Assembly (NCBI GenBank): GCA_959600835.1
Contig: CAUGNQ010000001.1
Location: 1-64,000 of the forward strand
DNA length: 64,000 nucleotides
Direction: 5' to 3'
Origin: an uncultured Collinsella sp.
GTDB taxonomy: Bacteria; Actinomycetota; Coriobacteriia; Coriobacteriales; Coriobacteriaceae
Both the position numbers and the translations under genes were made by a program. The notes beneath the pieces were generated by a model that saw only the letters and a list, made by a program, of their open reading frames with translations, was not told the origin of the DNA and ran no database searches. Below, in pieces: positions 15,709-24,800 of the stretch (within the stretch, counting starts at the first letter, position 1; every line of letters starts with the position of its first letter).

Positions 15709-15726
15709 TATAACGTCTTATACGTT
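15709..15726 (-). promoter_or_regulatory. candidate GntR operator, site B, over a -10 box
   Basis: TATAACGTCTTATACGTT contains the imperfect dyad AACGT-n5-ACGTT and overlaps a minus-strand TATAAT box (15708-15713). It matches sites A and C. It is placed to repress the PTS operon. Confidence 0.6.
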
Positions 15727-15863
15727 GCGGATATTGATAATTAGTATTTAAACCGTTCGCGGGTGAAAAACGACCGTTGGCGGGTTTAACGCAATCGAAA
15801 CGATGGTCTTGGGTAGGCCGGCGCTGGCTGGATAACCCCAGGTCGGACGCCGCGCGCAACCCC

Positions 15864-16946
15864 CTATCGCACGAAGTACCAGGGGCTTTCCTGCACGGTG
15901 GGCTCCAGCGCAATGCCCGTGCGCTCGCGGAACAGATCCATGTCCTGCGATTTCTCCGTCCACCACGCGTTGGGCTTAAAGGTCATGCTCTCAACGACAT
16001 GACCGACAAACACACTGTTGCGCAGCTTGGAAAAGTCGGTGTTCATAATCACGATGGACGCGAGCACCAAAACGATGCCCAGAACTTTGATCGCGCCGGC
16101 GGGCTCGGCGTAGACACCAATGCCCAGCAGTACGGTGACGACTGTCTCGAATGACATTACGACGGGAACTTTCGACGTCTCGAGCCCCATGGACAGACCC
16201 TGCATATATAAGATGTAAGCCACGGCTGTGGGGATGAGTCCAAAGCCAAGGAACAGCAGCAGCAGCTGTGGCGACATTGCCGCGGCGACATCCGGCCACG
16301 GAGCCGCGATAGCTGCCATAACCGCACCGCCAAAAACAAAGCCCCAAAACGTGACAGCCAGCGGGTGGACCGTCTTGGTTGCTATCCGGCTAAACACCGC
16401 GAGCGACGCACCACAAAGGCCTGCAATCACGCCCGACGTGACGCCCCAAACCGAAAAATGAAAACCGGAAAGGTCGCCATTGGTCACCGCAAGCACACAG
16501 CCAACGATGTTAAAGACAATGGCAACGAGCTTGTTGAGGGTCACGTCCTCGCGATAAAGGACGCGGCCGAGCGCGACGCCAAACACCGGCGACGTGTAGA
16601 GCAGCACCGATGCCGTGGACATGCCCACCTCGCGCATGCACTCGTAATAGCAGGTGTTGGCGGCAGCCAAACCGACGATACCGACAAGCGCGCAGGAAAC
16701 AAGCTCTTTAGGGCTTGCCTTGAACAGGGTCAGCGGACCCTGAACCACGGTAGACCCCTCACCCGGACGGCAGCCCATAAACATCAGGACCGGCGCCAAG
16801 ATAAGCGCTCCGACCAACAAGCGAAAGGCAGCCATGCTCTGGGACGAAACGCCCATGGCCGAGATGCCGTTTACAAAGATTCCGATGCTGCCCCACATAA
16901 GCGCGGCGATCAGCACCAGCACATAGCCCAGATTGCTCCTCTTCAA
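15864..16946 (-). CDS. EamA/DMT family transporter
   Basis: A 360-aa drug/metabolite transporter-type protein with ten predicted hydrophobic helices in two EamA repeats (about residues 8-140 and 165-300). Examples are GSIGIFVNGISAMG and GFGLIPTAVAYILYMQGL. A ~50-residue hydrophilic tail follows. TTG at 16946 is preferred as the start because GAGGAGG lies 5 bases upstream. An in-frame ATG at 16982 has no ribosome binding site and almost touches the operator-like site at 16985. Such proteins often export amino acids or metabolites; the substrate is unknown. The shared site suggests co-regulation with the PTS operon. Confidence 0.82.
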   Translation of the reverse strand: MKRSNLGYVLVLIAALMWGSIGIFVNGISAMGVSSQSMAAFRLLVGALILAPVLMFMGCRPGEGSTVVQGPLTLFKASPKELVSCALVGIVGLAAANTCYYECMREVGMSTASVLLYTSPVFGVALGRVLYREDVTLNKLVAIVFNIVGCVLAVTNGDLSGFHFSVWGVTSGVIAGLCGASLAVFSRIATKTVHPLAVTFWGFVFGGAVMAAIAAPWPDVAAAMSPQLLLLFLGFGLIPTAVAYILYMQGLSMGLETSKVPVVMSFETVVTVLLGIGVYAEPAGAIKVLGIVLVLASIVIMNTDFSKLRNSVFVGHVVESMTFKPNAWWTEKSQDMDLFRERTGIALEPTVQESPWYFVR

Positions 16947-16984
16947 CGCAGCCTCCTCAGTATTATTTCCAATATGTTTCATGC

Positions 16985-17002
16985 TACGTTATAGTCGTTA
17001 TA
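16985..17002 (-). promoter_or_regulatory. candidate GntR operator, site C
   Basis: TACGTTATAGTCGTTATA aligns with sites A (9831) and B (15709). It lies upstream of the EamA gene. Confidence 0.55.
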
Positions 17003-17050
17003 TACATTTTTCAAGGCGCAAATCGGCGAACGGGAAATCTCTCGACACAA

Positions 17051-17125
17051 GGAGTGTCCCCAACTGCCGGCACAAAAGGAACATCCCTAACTGCCGGCAG
17101 AAAGGGAACGTCCCCAAGTGCCGCT
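17051..17125. repeat. 27-bp tandem repeat, three units
   Basis: Units start at 17051, 17078 and 17105 and have the form GGARYRTCCC, then nnASTGCCGGCA, then nAAA. A two-unit array with the same period is at 62202-62250. No spacers or cas genes are present, so this is not a CRISPR. Confidence 0.85.
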
Positions 17126-17131
17126 CTAGCA

Positions 17132-17196
17132 GTTGCGGTGAAATAGTTCTCAAACAGAGGCTTCACACTCCCAAACAGGAACTATTCCACCGCAAC
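17132..17196. repeat. inverted repeat
   Basis: GTTGCGGTGAAATAGTTC (17132-17149) pairs with GAACTATTCCACCGCAAC (17179-17196) with one mismatch, around a 29-base loop. It lies downstream of the third SIS gene and may act in 3'-end formation. There is no U-run. Confidence 0.75.
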
Positions 17197-17233
17197 TCAT
17201 GAGGGGTATTGGGCTGTTAGGCCGCTCTATCCC

Positions 17234-18226
17234 TTAGTAATCCAGCTTCCACATGTAACGGCGCGTCATGTAGTCCTTGTGGGTGACGGCGGAGAGCGCA
17301 CGCATGTAGACGTTGTTGAGGATCGGGGCAAAGATCAGGTGGTTGAAGTACTCGCTCACGCTGTCCTTGATGTCGTTGAGGCCGAGTTCCTTGGCGTCGA
17401 GCTGGTAGACGCGCTCACCACCGTACTGGTTGACAAAGCGAATGCCGCGCTCGTCGTTGCAGCGGCTGCGGCCGACGCTGATGAGCTGGAACAGCGAGGT
17501 GCGCTTGTCCAGGATCTCGAAGGGGCCGTGAAAGAAGTCGCAGGTGTTGATGGTGCAGGAGTCGATCTGCAGCATCTCCTGCACATTGCAGATGCTAAAG
17601 ACGTAGGCGGCACCAAAGAGCGGGCCCTGAGCCATGACGTTGATGCAGGGCTTGTCAGCGTTCTGCTCGGCCCACTTGGCAGCGAGCGGACGGGTGTACT
17701 CGACGGCCTTGCGATAGATGGGGTCGACCAGGTCGAAGGCGGCCATGGCGGTCTCGTACTCGGCATAGCCCTCGGTCTGCTGCGTGAGCTCCATGGCAAT
17801 CATGGTCACGACGGCAGAGTTAGTGCGGCCCATGCAGGACTCGTCGATGGCAAGGCTGTCGTACTGGATCTTGTAGTCGCAGACCTCGGTGAGGCCGGAC
17901 TCGTCAACATAGATGGCGATGGTGCTGGCGCCGTGGTCCTTGGCGACCTGGGCGGCGACGATGGTCTCCTTGGTGCCGCGCATGGACACGACGACGGCCA
18001 GGGTGTTCTCGTTGACGTAGGCAGGCGTGGCGTGCACGAACTCGTTGCTGGTGTAGCTGGAGCTCACGACCTGCGTGGCCTCGTGCTCCATAAAGTACTG
18101 GGCAGGATAGTTGCCGCCGTTGGATCCACCGGCGCCAATCCACACGACGCGCTTGATGCCGCCCTTGTCTGCCTTGTCAGCCAAAACCTGGGAGACGACG
18201 TCCTTAACCTGTTCCTGAGTAGTCAT
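17234..18226 (-). CDS. FrlB-like SIS-domain sugar-phosphate deglycase (paralog 3)
   Basis: A 330-aa double-SIS protein. The first loop is GAGGSNGG near residue 31 and the second is SMRGTKE near 81, more diverged than in paralogs 1 and 2. The catalytic pair is still present as Glu217 (NVQEML) and His233 (DFFHGPFE), although the neighbouring GEY of the other paralogs is CDF here. The C-terminus MTRRYMWKLDY is nearly that of paralog 2. It is divergent from its own GntR gene with repeated operator-like sites between. Its substrate probably differs from that of the other two. Confidence 0.78.
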   Translation of the reverse strand: MTTQEQVKDVVSQVLADKADKGGIKRVVWIGAGGSNGGNYPAQYFMEHEATQVVSSSYTSNEFVHATPAYVNENTLAVVVSMRGTKETIVAAQVAKDHGASTIAIYVDESGLTEVCDYKIQYDSLAIDESCMGRTNSAVVTMIAMELTQQTEGYAEYETAMAAFDLVDPIYRKAVEYTRPLAAKWAEQNADKPCINVMAQGPLFGAAYVFSICNVQEMLQIDSCTINTCDFFHGPFEILDKRTSLFQLISVGRSRCNDERGIRFVNQYGGERVYQLDAKELGLNDIKDSVSEYFNHLIFAPILNNVYMRALSAVTHKDYMTRRYMWKLDY

Positions 18227-18264
18227 CGTGCATCAGCCTTTCTTCTCGTTTGATGCTCTCGATG

Positions 18265-18424
18265 GCATACAAGTTACATACATGTTTTGGTTATGTCGAC
18301 TAGTTGTATGCTATATTTGTCTTAGTATATTTTGCTGGTAAAGTTTTCGGCAAGCCATTACCAGCGGTTTTGTTGTCATGTTGGATACATGCTTGGTTCT
18401 GTAAGCATACAAGTTAGATACAGG
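18265..18424. promoter_or_regulatory. divergent control region with two GntR operator-like repeats
   Basis: GCATACAAGTTACATACATG (18265-18284) and GCATACAAGTTAGATACAGG (18405-18424) are direct copies. They lie at the two ends of the region between the SIS and GntR genes. One lies 39 bp before the SIS start. The other ends 8 bp before the GntR start. This layout fits repression of both genes by the GntR protein. Confidence 0.7.
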
Positions 18425-18432
18425 TTGTTCGC

Positions 18433-19155
18433 ATGAGCACTTCGTCGAAAAAGAACTTGACCCAATACGAGCGTCTGGCGGCAACGCTTCGCGACCGCAT
18501 TGCCGCCGGCACCTACGCCCGCGGAGATAAACTGCCGTCCGAGATGGAACTCATGGACGAATCGGGCCTGTCGCGCAGCACCGTGCGCCATGCCCTTAAG
18601 GTGCTTGTTGACGAGGGCCTGGTGCGCACCGAGCGCGGACGTGGCACCTTTGTGGCCGACACGCCCGCGCTCCACGAGAACAACCTGGTGTTTTCGAGCT
18701 ATACGGCACAGGTCCAGGGTCAGGGCATGAAGCCCACCACGCGCACCGTGGACTCGGGCTTTGCCAAGGCGGCCGGCAGCATAGCCAAGTTCTTTGACGC
18801 CGCCGCGGGCAGCAAGCTCGTCAAACTTGTCCGCCTGCGCTACCTGGACGATGCGCCGCTGTGTCTGGAGACCACCTATTTGCCGCCAAGCTTTGGGTCG
18901 CTCATCGATCGCGATATCAACGGTTCGCTCTACGCCACGCTGCGCCAGGAATTCCATCGCGCGCCGGCACAGGGGCACAAGACCTTTGAGGTGTGCTATG
19001 CCTCGCAAAACGAGGCATTTTTGCTCAACGTTGAGCGCGGGCAGGCGCTGATCCTGATCACCGACTACGTCTACGACACCGACGGCCGCCCGCTCCATGT
19101 CTCCAAGCGCATCCAACGCACCGACCGCGCCAAATACACCGAACCCATCGGCTAA
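18433..19155 (+). CDS. GntR family regulator with UTRA domain
   Basis: A 240-aa GntR/HutC regulator. The winged helix is at residues ~10-78 (QYERLAATLRDRI, KLPSEMELMDESGLSRSTVRHA, TERGRGTFV), followed by a UTRA effector domain. It is divergently transcribed from the third SIS gene and so probably controls it. No good ribosome binding site lies before the ATG, and an operator-like repeat ends 8 bases before it, so its leader must be very short or its translation weak. Confidence 0.88.
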   Translation: MSTSSKKNLTQYERLAATLRDRIAAGTYARGDKLPSEMELMDESGLSRSTVRHALKVLVDEGLVRTERGRGTFVADTPALHENNLVFSSYTAQVQGQGMKPTTRTVDSGFAKAAGSIAKFFDAAAGSKLVKLVRLRYLDDAPLCLETTYLPPSFGSLIDRDINGSLYATLRQEFHRAPAQGHKTFEVCYASQNEAFLLNVERGQALILITDYVYDTDGRPLHVSKRIQRTDRAKYTEPIG

Positions 19156-19193
19156 CCACCGCAAAGGGGACAGGCACCTTCGTGGTGGTTTTA
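19156..19193 (+). terminator. terminator with GGGGACAGG core
   Basis: CCACC...AAGG can pair with CCTT...GGTGG around GGGACAGG-type sequence, followed by TTTTAGG. It ends the GntR transcript and overlaps the end of the convergent acetyltransferase gene. The arms resemble those of the terminator at 151. Confidence 0.65.
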
Positions 19194-19772
19194 GGCGAGG
19201 AGGTCGGGGAACCAGGTTGGTTTGGGCTGGTTGGGGGTGCGCTCGGCCAGGACCAGCTCCATCCAGCACATGTCGTACCAGCGGCCGAACTTTTGGGCAC
19301 AGCGGTCGAAAGCACCCACCAAGCGATATCCCATATGGGCATGGAAGTCCTGGCTGTTGTGCGTTAGATACTCGTCGTCCTTGTCGTGCGGCACGGCGAT
19401 GAGCGCGCACATGTTGGTGATGCCCATCGCGATCAGGCACTGCTTGAGCGCATCGTGCAGCTTGCGGCCCAGCCCGCCGTGGCGCACGTCGCGTGCCAGG
19501 TAAATCGACGTCTCGACCGACCAGTCGTATGCCTCGCGGCTGTTGAGCGGACTCACATAGGCATAACCCACCGGACGCCCGTCCAGCTCCATCACCAGAT
19601 ACGGATAGCGCTTGAGCGTGTGCTCGATGCGCCCGGCGAACTCCTCAACGCTCGGCACCTCGTATTCGCAGGTAATCGCCGTCTGGCGCACATACGGCTC
19701 ATAGATGGCAAGCAACGCCGGCGCGTCTTCGGGCGTCGCCAGGCGAATCGCCGGCTCGGACATCTCGGTCAT
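19191..19772 (-). CDS. GNAT family N-acetyltransferase (Pat-like)
   Basis: A 193-aa acetyltransferase of the phosphinothricin acetyltransferase/YncA subgroup. IRLATPEDAPALLAIYEPYV at residues ~8-27 is the usual start. The acetyl-CoA loop is DVRHGGLGRKLHDAL (~97-111), and the C-terminal HAHMGYRLVGAF and GRWYDMCWMEL are family-like. It probably acetylates an amino acid or amine. The ATG at 19772 has AGAAGGG upstream; the longer frame to 19796 runs into a terminator stem. Confidence 0.85.
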   Translation of the reverse strand: MTEMSEPAIRLATPEDAPALLAIYEPYVRQTAITCEYEVPSVEEFAGRIEHTLKRYPYLVMELDGRPVGYAYVSPLNSREAYDWSVETSIYLARDVRHGGLGRKLHDALKQCLIAMGITNMCALIAVPHDKDDEYLTHNSQDFHAHMGYRLVGAFDRCAQKFGRWYDMCWMELVLAERTPNQPKPTWFPDLLA

Positions 19773-19790
19773 ACAACCCTTCTCTCTCAA

Positions 19791-19831
19791 AAACAAAGGC
19801 CGCCTTGCGCCAAACCCAGCGCAAGGCGGCC
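19791..19831 (-). terminator. rho-independent terminator
   Basis: GGCCGCCTTGCGC (19798-19810) pairs with GCGCAAGGCGGCC (19819-19831). On the minus strand TTTGTTTTTG follows. It terminates the threonine aldolase transcript. Confidence 0.92.
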
Positions 19832-19849
19832 CCTCGTCATTACATCAGG

Positions 19850-20875
19850 CTACAGGACAGCCGCCAGCGCGTCGATGTCCTCCTGCGTCGTGGCCCAGCT
19901 GGTGCAAAAGCGCACCACCGTGTGGGTATCGTCGTACTTTTCCCAGTACTCGATCGCCGCATGCTCGCGAATGCGGGCCATGTCCTCGTTGGGCAGAATC
20001 ACGAACTGCTGGTTCGTAGGCGTCTCCAAGAAGAACTGGTAGCCGCTCTCGTGCAGCACACGACGCAGCGCCTGGGCCGTCTGAATCGCCTGTCGACCAA
20101 TCTCAAAATACAGGCCATCGGTAAAGAGCGCCTCAAACTGCACGCCCGTCAGGCGGCCCTTGGCCAACAGCGCGCCGTGCTGCTTAATACGCGGAATGGG
20201 ATGCGCCGGAGCGTGCATGCCGCAAAACACCACGGCCTCGCCGCAAAGCGCGCCGCACTTGGTGCCGCCGATGTAGAACACGTCGCACAGCTGTGCCAGC
20301 TCGGGCAGAGTGATGTCGCACTCGTCGGCTGCCAGCGCATAGGCCAGGCGGGCGCCATCCACAAACAGCGGAATCTCGCGCTTCTGGCACACCGCGTGAA
20401 TCGCCGCGAGCTCGGCCTTGGAGTACAGCGTGCCGTACTCGGTCGATAGACTCACGTACACGGCGCCCGGGAACACCGTGTGCTCGTAGCTCTCGTTTTC
20501 GTAGAACACCTGGATATAGTTCTCGAGATCCTCGGCGTGCATCTTGCCCTCGTAGCCGGGGATGGTGAGCACCTTGTGGCCGCCAAACTCGATGGCGCCC
20601 GCCTCGTGGCAAGCGACATGGCCGGTCTCGGCGGCAACGACGCCCTCGTAGGGCGCGAGCAGCATGTCAATCACCGTCGCGTTGGCCTGCGTGCCGCCCA
20701 CCAGCAAGAACACGTCGGCATCGGGGGCCTGACAGGCCTCGCGAATCAGCTGCTTGGCACGCTCGGTGTGCGCATCGGTACCGTAGCCGGGCTGCGGCTC
20801 CATGTTGGTATCGACGAGCGCCTGCAGCACTGCCGGATGAGCACCGTGGGAATAGTCGTTGTTGAACGCGAGCAT
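19850..20875 (-). CDS. low-specificity L-threonine aldolase family protein
   Basis: A 341-aa PLP enzyme (fold type I) that cleaves L-threonine or allo-threonine to glycine and acetaldehyde. MLAFNNDYSHGAHPAVLQAL matches the family start. GGTQAN (~60) contacts PLP phosphate, FVDGARLAYAL (~175) has the PLP Asp, and IGGTKCGAL (~205) carries the Schiff-base Lys. A weak AGAGAGGATTGCC-type ribosome binding site precedes the ATG. It is the last gene before the terminator, downstream of the PAP2 gene, with 45 bp between. Confidence 0.9.
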   Translation of the reverse strand: MLAFNNDYSHGAHPAVLQALVDTNMEPQPGYGTDAHTERAKQLIREACQAPDADVFLLVGGTQANATVIDMLLAPYEGVVAAETGHVACHEAGAIEFGGHKVLTIPGYEGKMHAEDLENYIQVFYENESYEHTVFPGAVYVSLSTEYGTLYSKAELAAIHAVCQKREIPLFVDGARLAYALAADECDITLPELAQLCDVFYIGGTKCGALCGEAVVFCGMHAPAHPIPRIKQHGALLAKGRLTGVQFEALFTDGLYFEIGRQAIQTAQALRRVLHESGYQFFLETPTNQQFVILPNEDMARIREHAAIEYWEKYDDTHTVVRFCTSWATTQEDIDALAAVL

Positions 20876-20920
20876 GGCAATCCTCTCTAGCCGGGCATGG
20901 GCCCGATGATTTAAACGCCG

Positions 20921-21784
20921 CTATTGTACGCCGCCCGGATAGGCAATGCGCGCGGCAAGGCACTCAAGTGCCAGCACCAGGGCAAAGCCGCAGCTCACGT
21001 CAGTCAAAAAGTGCGCACCGATCACAATGCGGCCAAAGGCGACGAGCGCCGCAACCGCAGCCGCCGTCCAAAAGACCACGCGACGGCGCGACGGCTTTTC
21101 CTTAAAGGACGCCGCAGGAAGCCCGGCAAGCATAATACCGATCGCCGCGTGCGCCGTGTGTCCGCTCGCAAACGACTTAAAGCCGTCCTTGATCACGCCG
21201 GCCGCAATATAGCTCCACTTGTCGGTGTTGCCAATCACCCACCACGGCTGAAAAGTGAGCCCCGGCGTGACCTCGATCACGCGCATGCGCGGGCGCGACC
21301 ACAGCGGCTTGACAACCACGTTGAGGATGATGGCCTGAGCGACCCACACGGCCAGCACCATCAACGCCCAGCGTGTGAGCTCGTCGGGGTCGGTCGCGCG
21401 CGTGAGGCGATAGACGATAAGGTTGGCGACGATGACCAGCACAAACGTCAGCACCAACTGAGCCGCGATGAGTTTGCCGCCGACCTGCAGGGACGAAACG
21501 ATCTCGTAGCCGGCCAGGCCAACGTTGACAAGGACGCCGAGCACGGCGAGCCATTTGCTCCCTCTGGAATCGGGACGCACCGCGCGCACGAGCATAACGC
21601 CCGCAACGCTCGCCGTCAGCTCGAACGGCAGCTCGCCGGCGGCCTCGATAAAGCGACCGTACATGCTGCCGATGTTGAACAGCGCGGTCGAGATCTGGTA
21701 ATCGAAGAAGCTGCCCACGCCCAGACAAAGGCACAGGACAACCGCGATAATGGCGACATCTTTCTTATAGATGTATCCGAACAT
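20921..21784 (-). CDS. PAP2 superfamily phosphatase, membrane
   Basis: A 287-aa membrane protein with six to seven hydrophobic segments. A degenerate phosphatase triad is visible: KPLWSRPR (~162), SFASGHTAHA (~205; PSGH variant) and FGRIVIGAHFLTDV (~250; SRxxxxxHxxxD variant). It probably hydrolyses lipid phosphates such as undecaprenyl or phosphatidyl phosphates at the outer face of the membrane. It is in line with mfd upstream and threonine aldolase downstream. GAAAGGAAAGC precedes the ATG. Confidence 0.85.
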   Translation of the reverse strand: MFGYIYKKDVAIIAVVLCLCLGVGSFFDYQISTALFNIGSMYGRFIEAAGELPFELTASVAGVMLVRAVRPDSRGSKWLAVLGVLVNVGLAGYEIVSSLQVGGKLIAAQLVLTFVLVIVANLIVYRLTRATDPDELTRWALMVLAVWVAQAIILNVVVKPLWSRPRMRVIEVTPGLTFQPWWVIGNTDKWSYIAAGVIKDGFKSFASGHTAHAAIGIMLAGLPAASFKEKPSRRRVVFWTAAAVAALVAFGRIVIGAHFLTDVSCGFALVLALECLAARIAYPGGVQ

Positions 21785-21864
21785 GCTTTCCTTTCGATGG
21801 GGCTGAAATCAATCTGCGAGATGGCGGGGCAAAGATGACTTCGTCCCGCCACATCCCCTACTTG

Positions 21865-24800
21865 TTAGTCGTCGTCACTAGCGCCCAACTGCTGCAGCAG
21901 CATGAGCGCCGCGGCCACGGGGCCGGTGCCGTCGTTGGCATCGAGGCCACGGCCCAAGCCGCTGCCCGCACCGGCGCCCGCCTTGTAGGGTACTGACAGC
22001 TTGCGGCTCTTGGGGAAGTTCACCGCGCCATAGCGGGTCTTAAGCTCAAAGGCCACCTTCTTGGGCACGTCTACGCCCAAAAACGTGATGCGGCCGCCAC
22101 TGAGCGTGACGCTCTCGAGCCCCAGGCGCTCGCCGCGAATGCGGATGCGCGCGCGGTTGAACAGGTTGAGTCCCGCCAGCGGCAGCTCACCATGCGCGGC
22201 CTCGGTCTCCTCCTGCACCTCGTCGACACTCTCCAGGTCCTCAGCCGCCGCGAGCTTGCGGTACACGAGCACGCGCTGGTCCACCGCCGGCATGTACGCC
22301 TCGGACAAGAAGTAGTCGGCCGGCAGGTTGATGCCCACGCTCGCCGCCTCCACGCCGGCATCGTCATCGCCGCGCGCCTCGGCCACGGCCTGGCCCAACA
22401 TCTGCGTAAACAGGTCAAAGCCCACGCTCGACAGGTTGCCGTGCTGCTCGGCACCCATCAGCGAACCGGCGCCGCGGATCTCCAGGTCGCGCATGGCGAT
22501 GCGCATGCCGCTGCCCAGGTCCTGGAACTCGGAAAGTGCGGTCAGACGCGCCGTGGCCTCCTCGGTGAGCGGCAGCTCACCCGGGAACATAAAGTACGCG
22601 TATGCCTGCGTGGCCGAGCGGCCAACACGGCCCTTGAGCTGGTAGAGCTGTGCCAGACCCAGGCGCTGCGAGTCCTCGATGATGAGCGTGTTGGCGGTCG
22701 CGTTGTCGATGCCGCTCTCCACGATGGTCGTGGCGATGAGCACATCGATCTTTTTGGTCGCGAACTCGATCATCACGTCCTCGACCTCGCGCGGGCTCAT
22801 CTTGCCGTGCGCCACGCCCACGCGCGCCTCGGGCGCGGCCTCGTGCACGCGTGCCACAGCGTCATCGATGGTCTTGACGCGGTTGGACACGTAGTACACC
22901 TGTCCGCCGCGACCCACCTCCAGGCGAATCGCCGCGCTCACCACGTCGGGGTCGTACTCCCCCACGTGCACGATCACGGGGCGGCGCCCAGTCGGCGGCG
23001 TGGTAATCAGGCTCATATCGCGCACGCCGCTCGTGGCCATCTGCATGGTACGCGGGATGGGCGTGGCCGAAAGCGTGAGCACGTCGATCTGCTCGCGCAG
23101 GTTCTTGAGCTGCTCCTTGTGCTGCACGCCAAAGCGCTGCTCCTCGTCGATGATCACCAGGCCCAGGTTCTTGGGGTTCACATCGGCCGAAAGCAGGCGA
23201 TGCGTGCCGATGAGCACATCAATCGTGCCCTCGGCAAACGCCTTGAGTGCGCGCTTTTGCTGCGCCGGTGTGCGAAAGCGGCTGAGCACCTCGACCTCAA
23301 GGCCAAACGGGGCAAAGCGTTCAAAGAACGTCTCGTAGTGCTGCTGGGCCAGAATGGTCGTGGGGCAGAGCACCATGACCTGGCGACCGGAGTCCACGCA
23401 CTTAAACGCCGCGCGCAGGGCGACCTCGGTCTTGCCAAAGCCCACGTCTCCGCACAGCAGGCGGTCCATGGGCTTGGGCGCCTCCATATCGGCCTTAATA
23501 TCGGCGATGGCCTCCAGCTGATCGCGCGTCTCGTCGTAGGGGAAGCTCTGCTCCATCTCGATCTGCTCGGGCGTGTCGGGCGGGCAAGCGATACCGGTAA
23601 TCGAAGAGCGGCGCGTATACAGATCGACCAGGTCAAACGCCAGCTTTTTGGCGTTCTTGCGCGCCTTGTTGGTGGCACGCGTCCAGTCGGCGGTGTTGAG
23701 CCTGGTCAGGCGCGGCTTGTCGCCGTCGGGGCCAACATAGCGCGTGATGCGGTCGACCTGCTCAAGCGGCACATAGAGCTTGTCGCCGTCGGCATATTCC
23801 AGCAAAAAGTAGTCGCGCTCCTTGCCGCCCACTTCCTGGCGCGCGATCTCGCTAAAGAGCGCGATGCCATGCGTTGCATGCACTACGTAGTCGCCTGGCT
23901 TAAAGGGGAAGGTGATCTGCGTAATATCGACCTTGCGGCGGCTGCGGGCGCGGTTGGCGTCCATGCGAGCGTTGAGGTCGGCGATCGAGAAAACGGCCAG
24001 ATTGGCATCGGGCACCACCACGCCCTGCGGCAGGGCGGCGTCCACAAAGGTCACGCGCCCGCGCGAGATGGTGGGCACGGCGGCGCCGGCGGCAGCCTGG
24101 GCCGCACCCGCCTCGAGCGAGCGGGCGTTGAGCGCGTCGGCGCGGCGCTCACGAATTGAGGCATGGGCCTGTTGGCGGGCAGCACGGTCGGCAGAATCCG
24201 CCGCCGCCACGCGCACGCGGTCGCCGATAACGCCGGCGTTTTCGGGGGCGGCCGTCAGCGACTCCTCAAAGGTGATGCCCTCGTCGCCAAAGGTGAGCTC
24301 CATCGACTCGCGCGCACCGCGGTCGGGGATGGCAAACACGCAGGCATAGCGCTTGCCCACGACCTCCTGAATGCGCGTCATAAAGCGATTGTCCGAGCCC
24401 GCAATGGCCGGCTGCTCAATCTTGAGCTCGGCTGTAACCGCACCGCCGGCACGAATCAGGCTCACGTAGTTCAGGCGCTGCTGAGCACCAAAGTCGAGCT
24501 GTTGGGCGCGCACATACAGACCCTCCAGACGGTCAATCCCCGCCTCGCCGGCACGGGCCTCGATATCCTCGTAGGCGCGCAGGCAGTCATCGAACAGCGA
24601 GCGCGGCTCGGACAGGACCACAAGCGCCTTGCCGCTCACGTGCGCCAACGGGCTCACGGTCTGGCCGTACATCACCGGCAAAAAGCGGTCGAGCTCGGGC
24701 GTGACGATGCGCGCGTCCACCATCTCGAGCAGCGCCGCCAGCTTGCTATCGCTCTGGCTGGCGCGATAGAGCGCCACATGCATGTTGTGGACGGCCTCGT

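Noticed and set aside
17051..17125. Regular 27-bp repeats as a CRISPR array
   Set aside because: The units are directly adjacent with no unique spacers, and there are no cas genes in the window.
22192..24159. Long plus-strand frames opposite mfd (also 24163-25749)
   Set aside because: Antisense shadows of Mfd; no ribosome binding sites or motifs.
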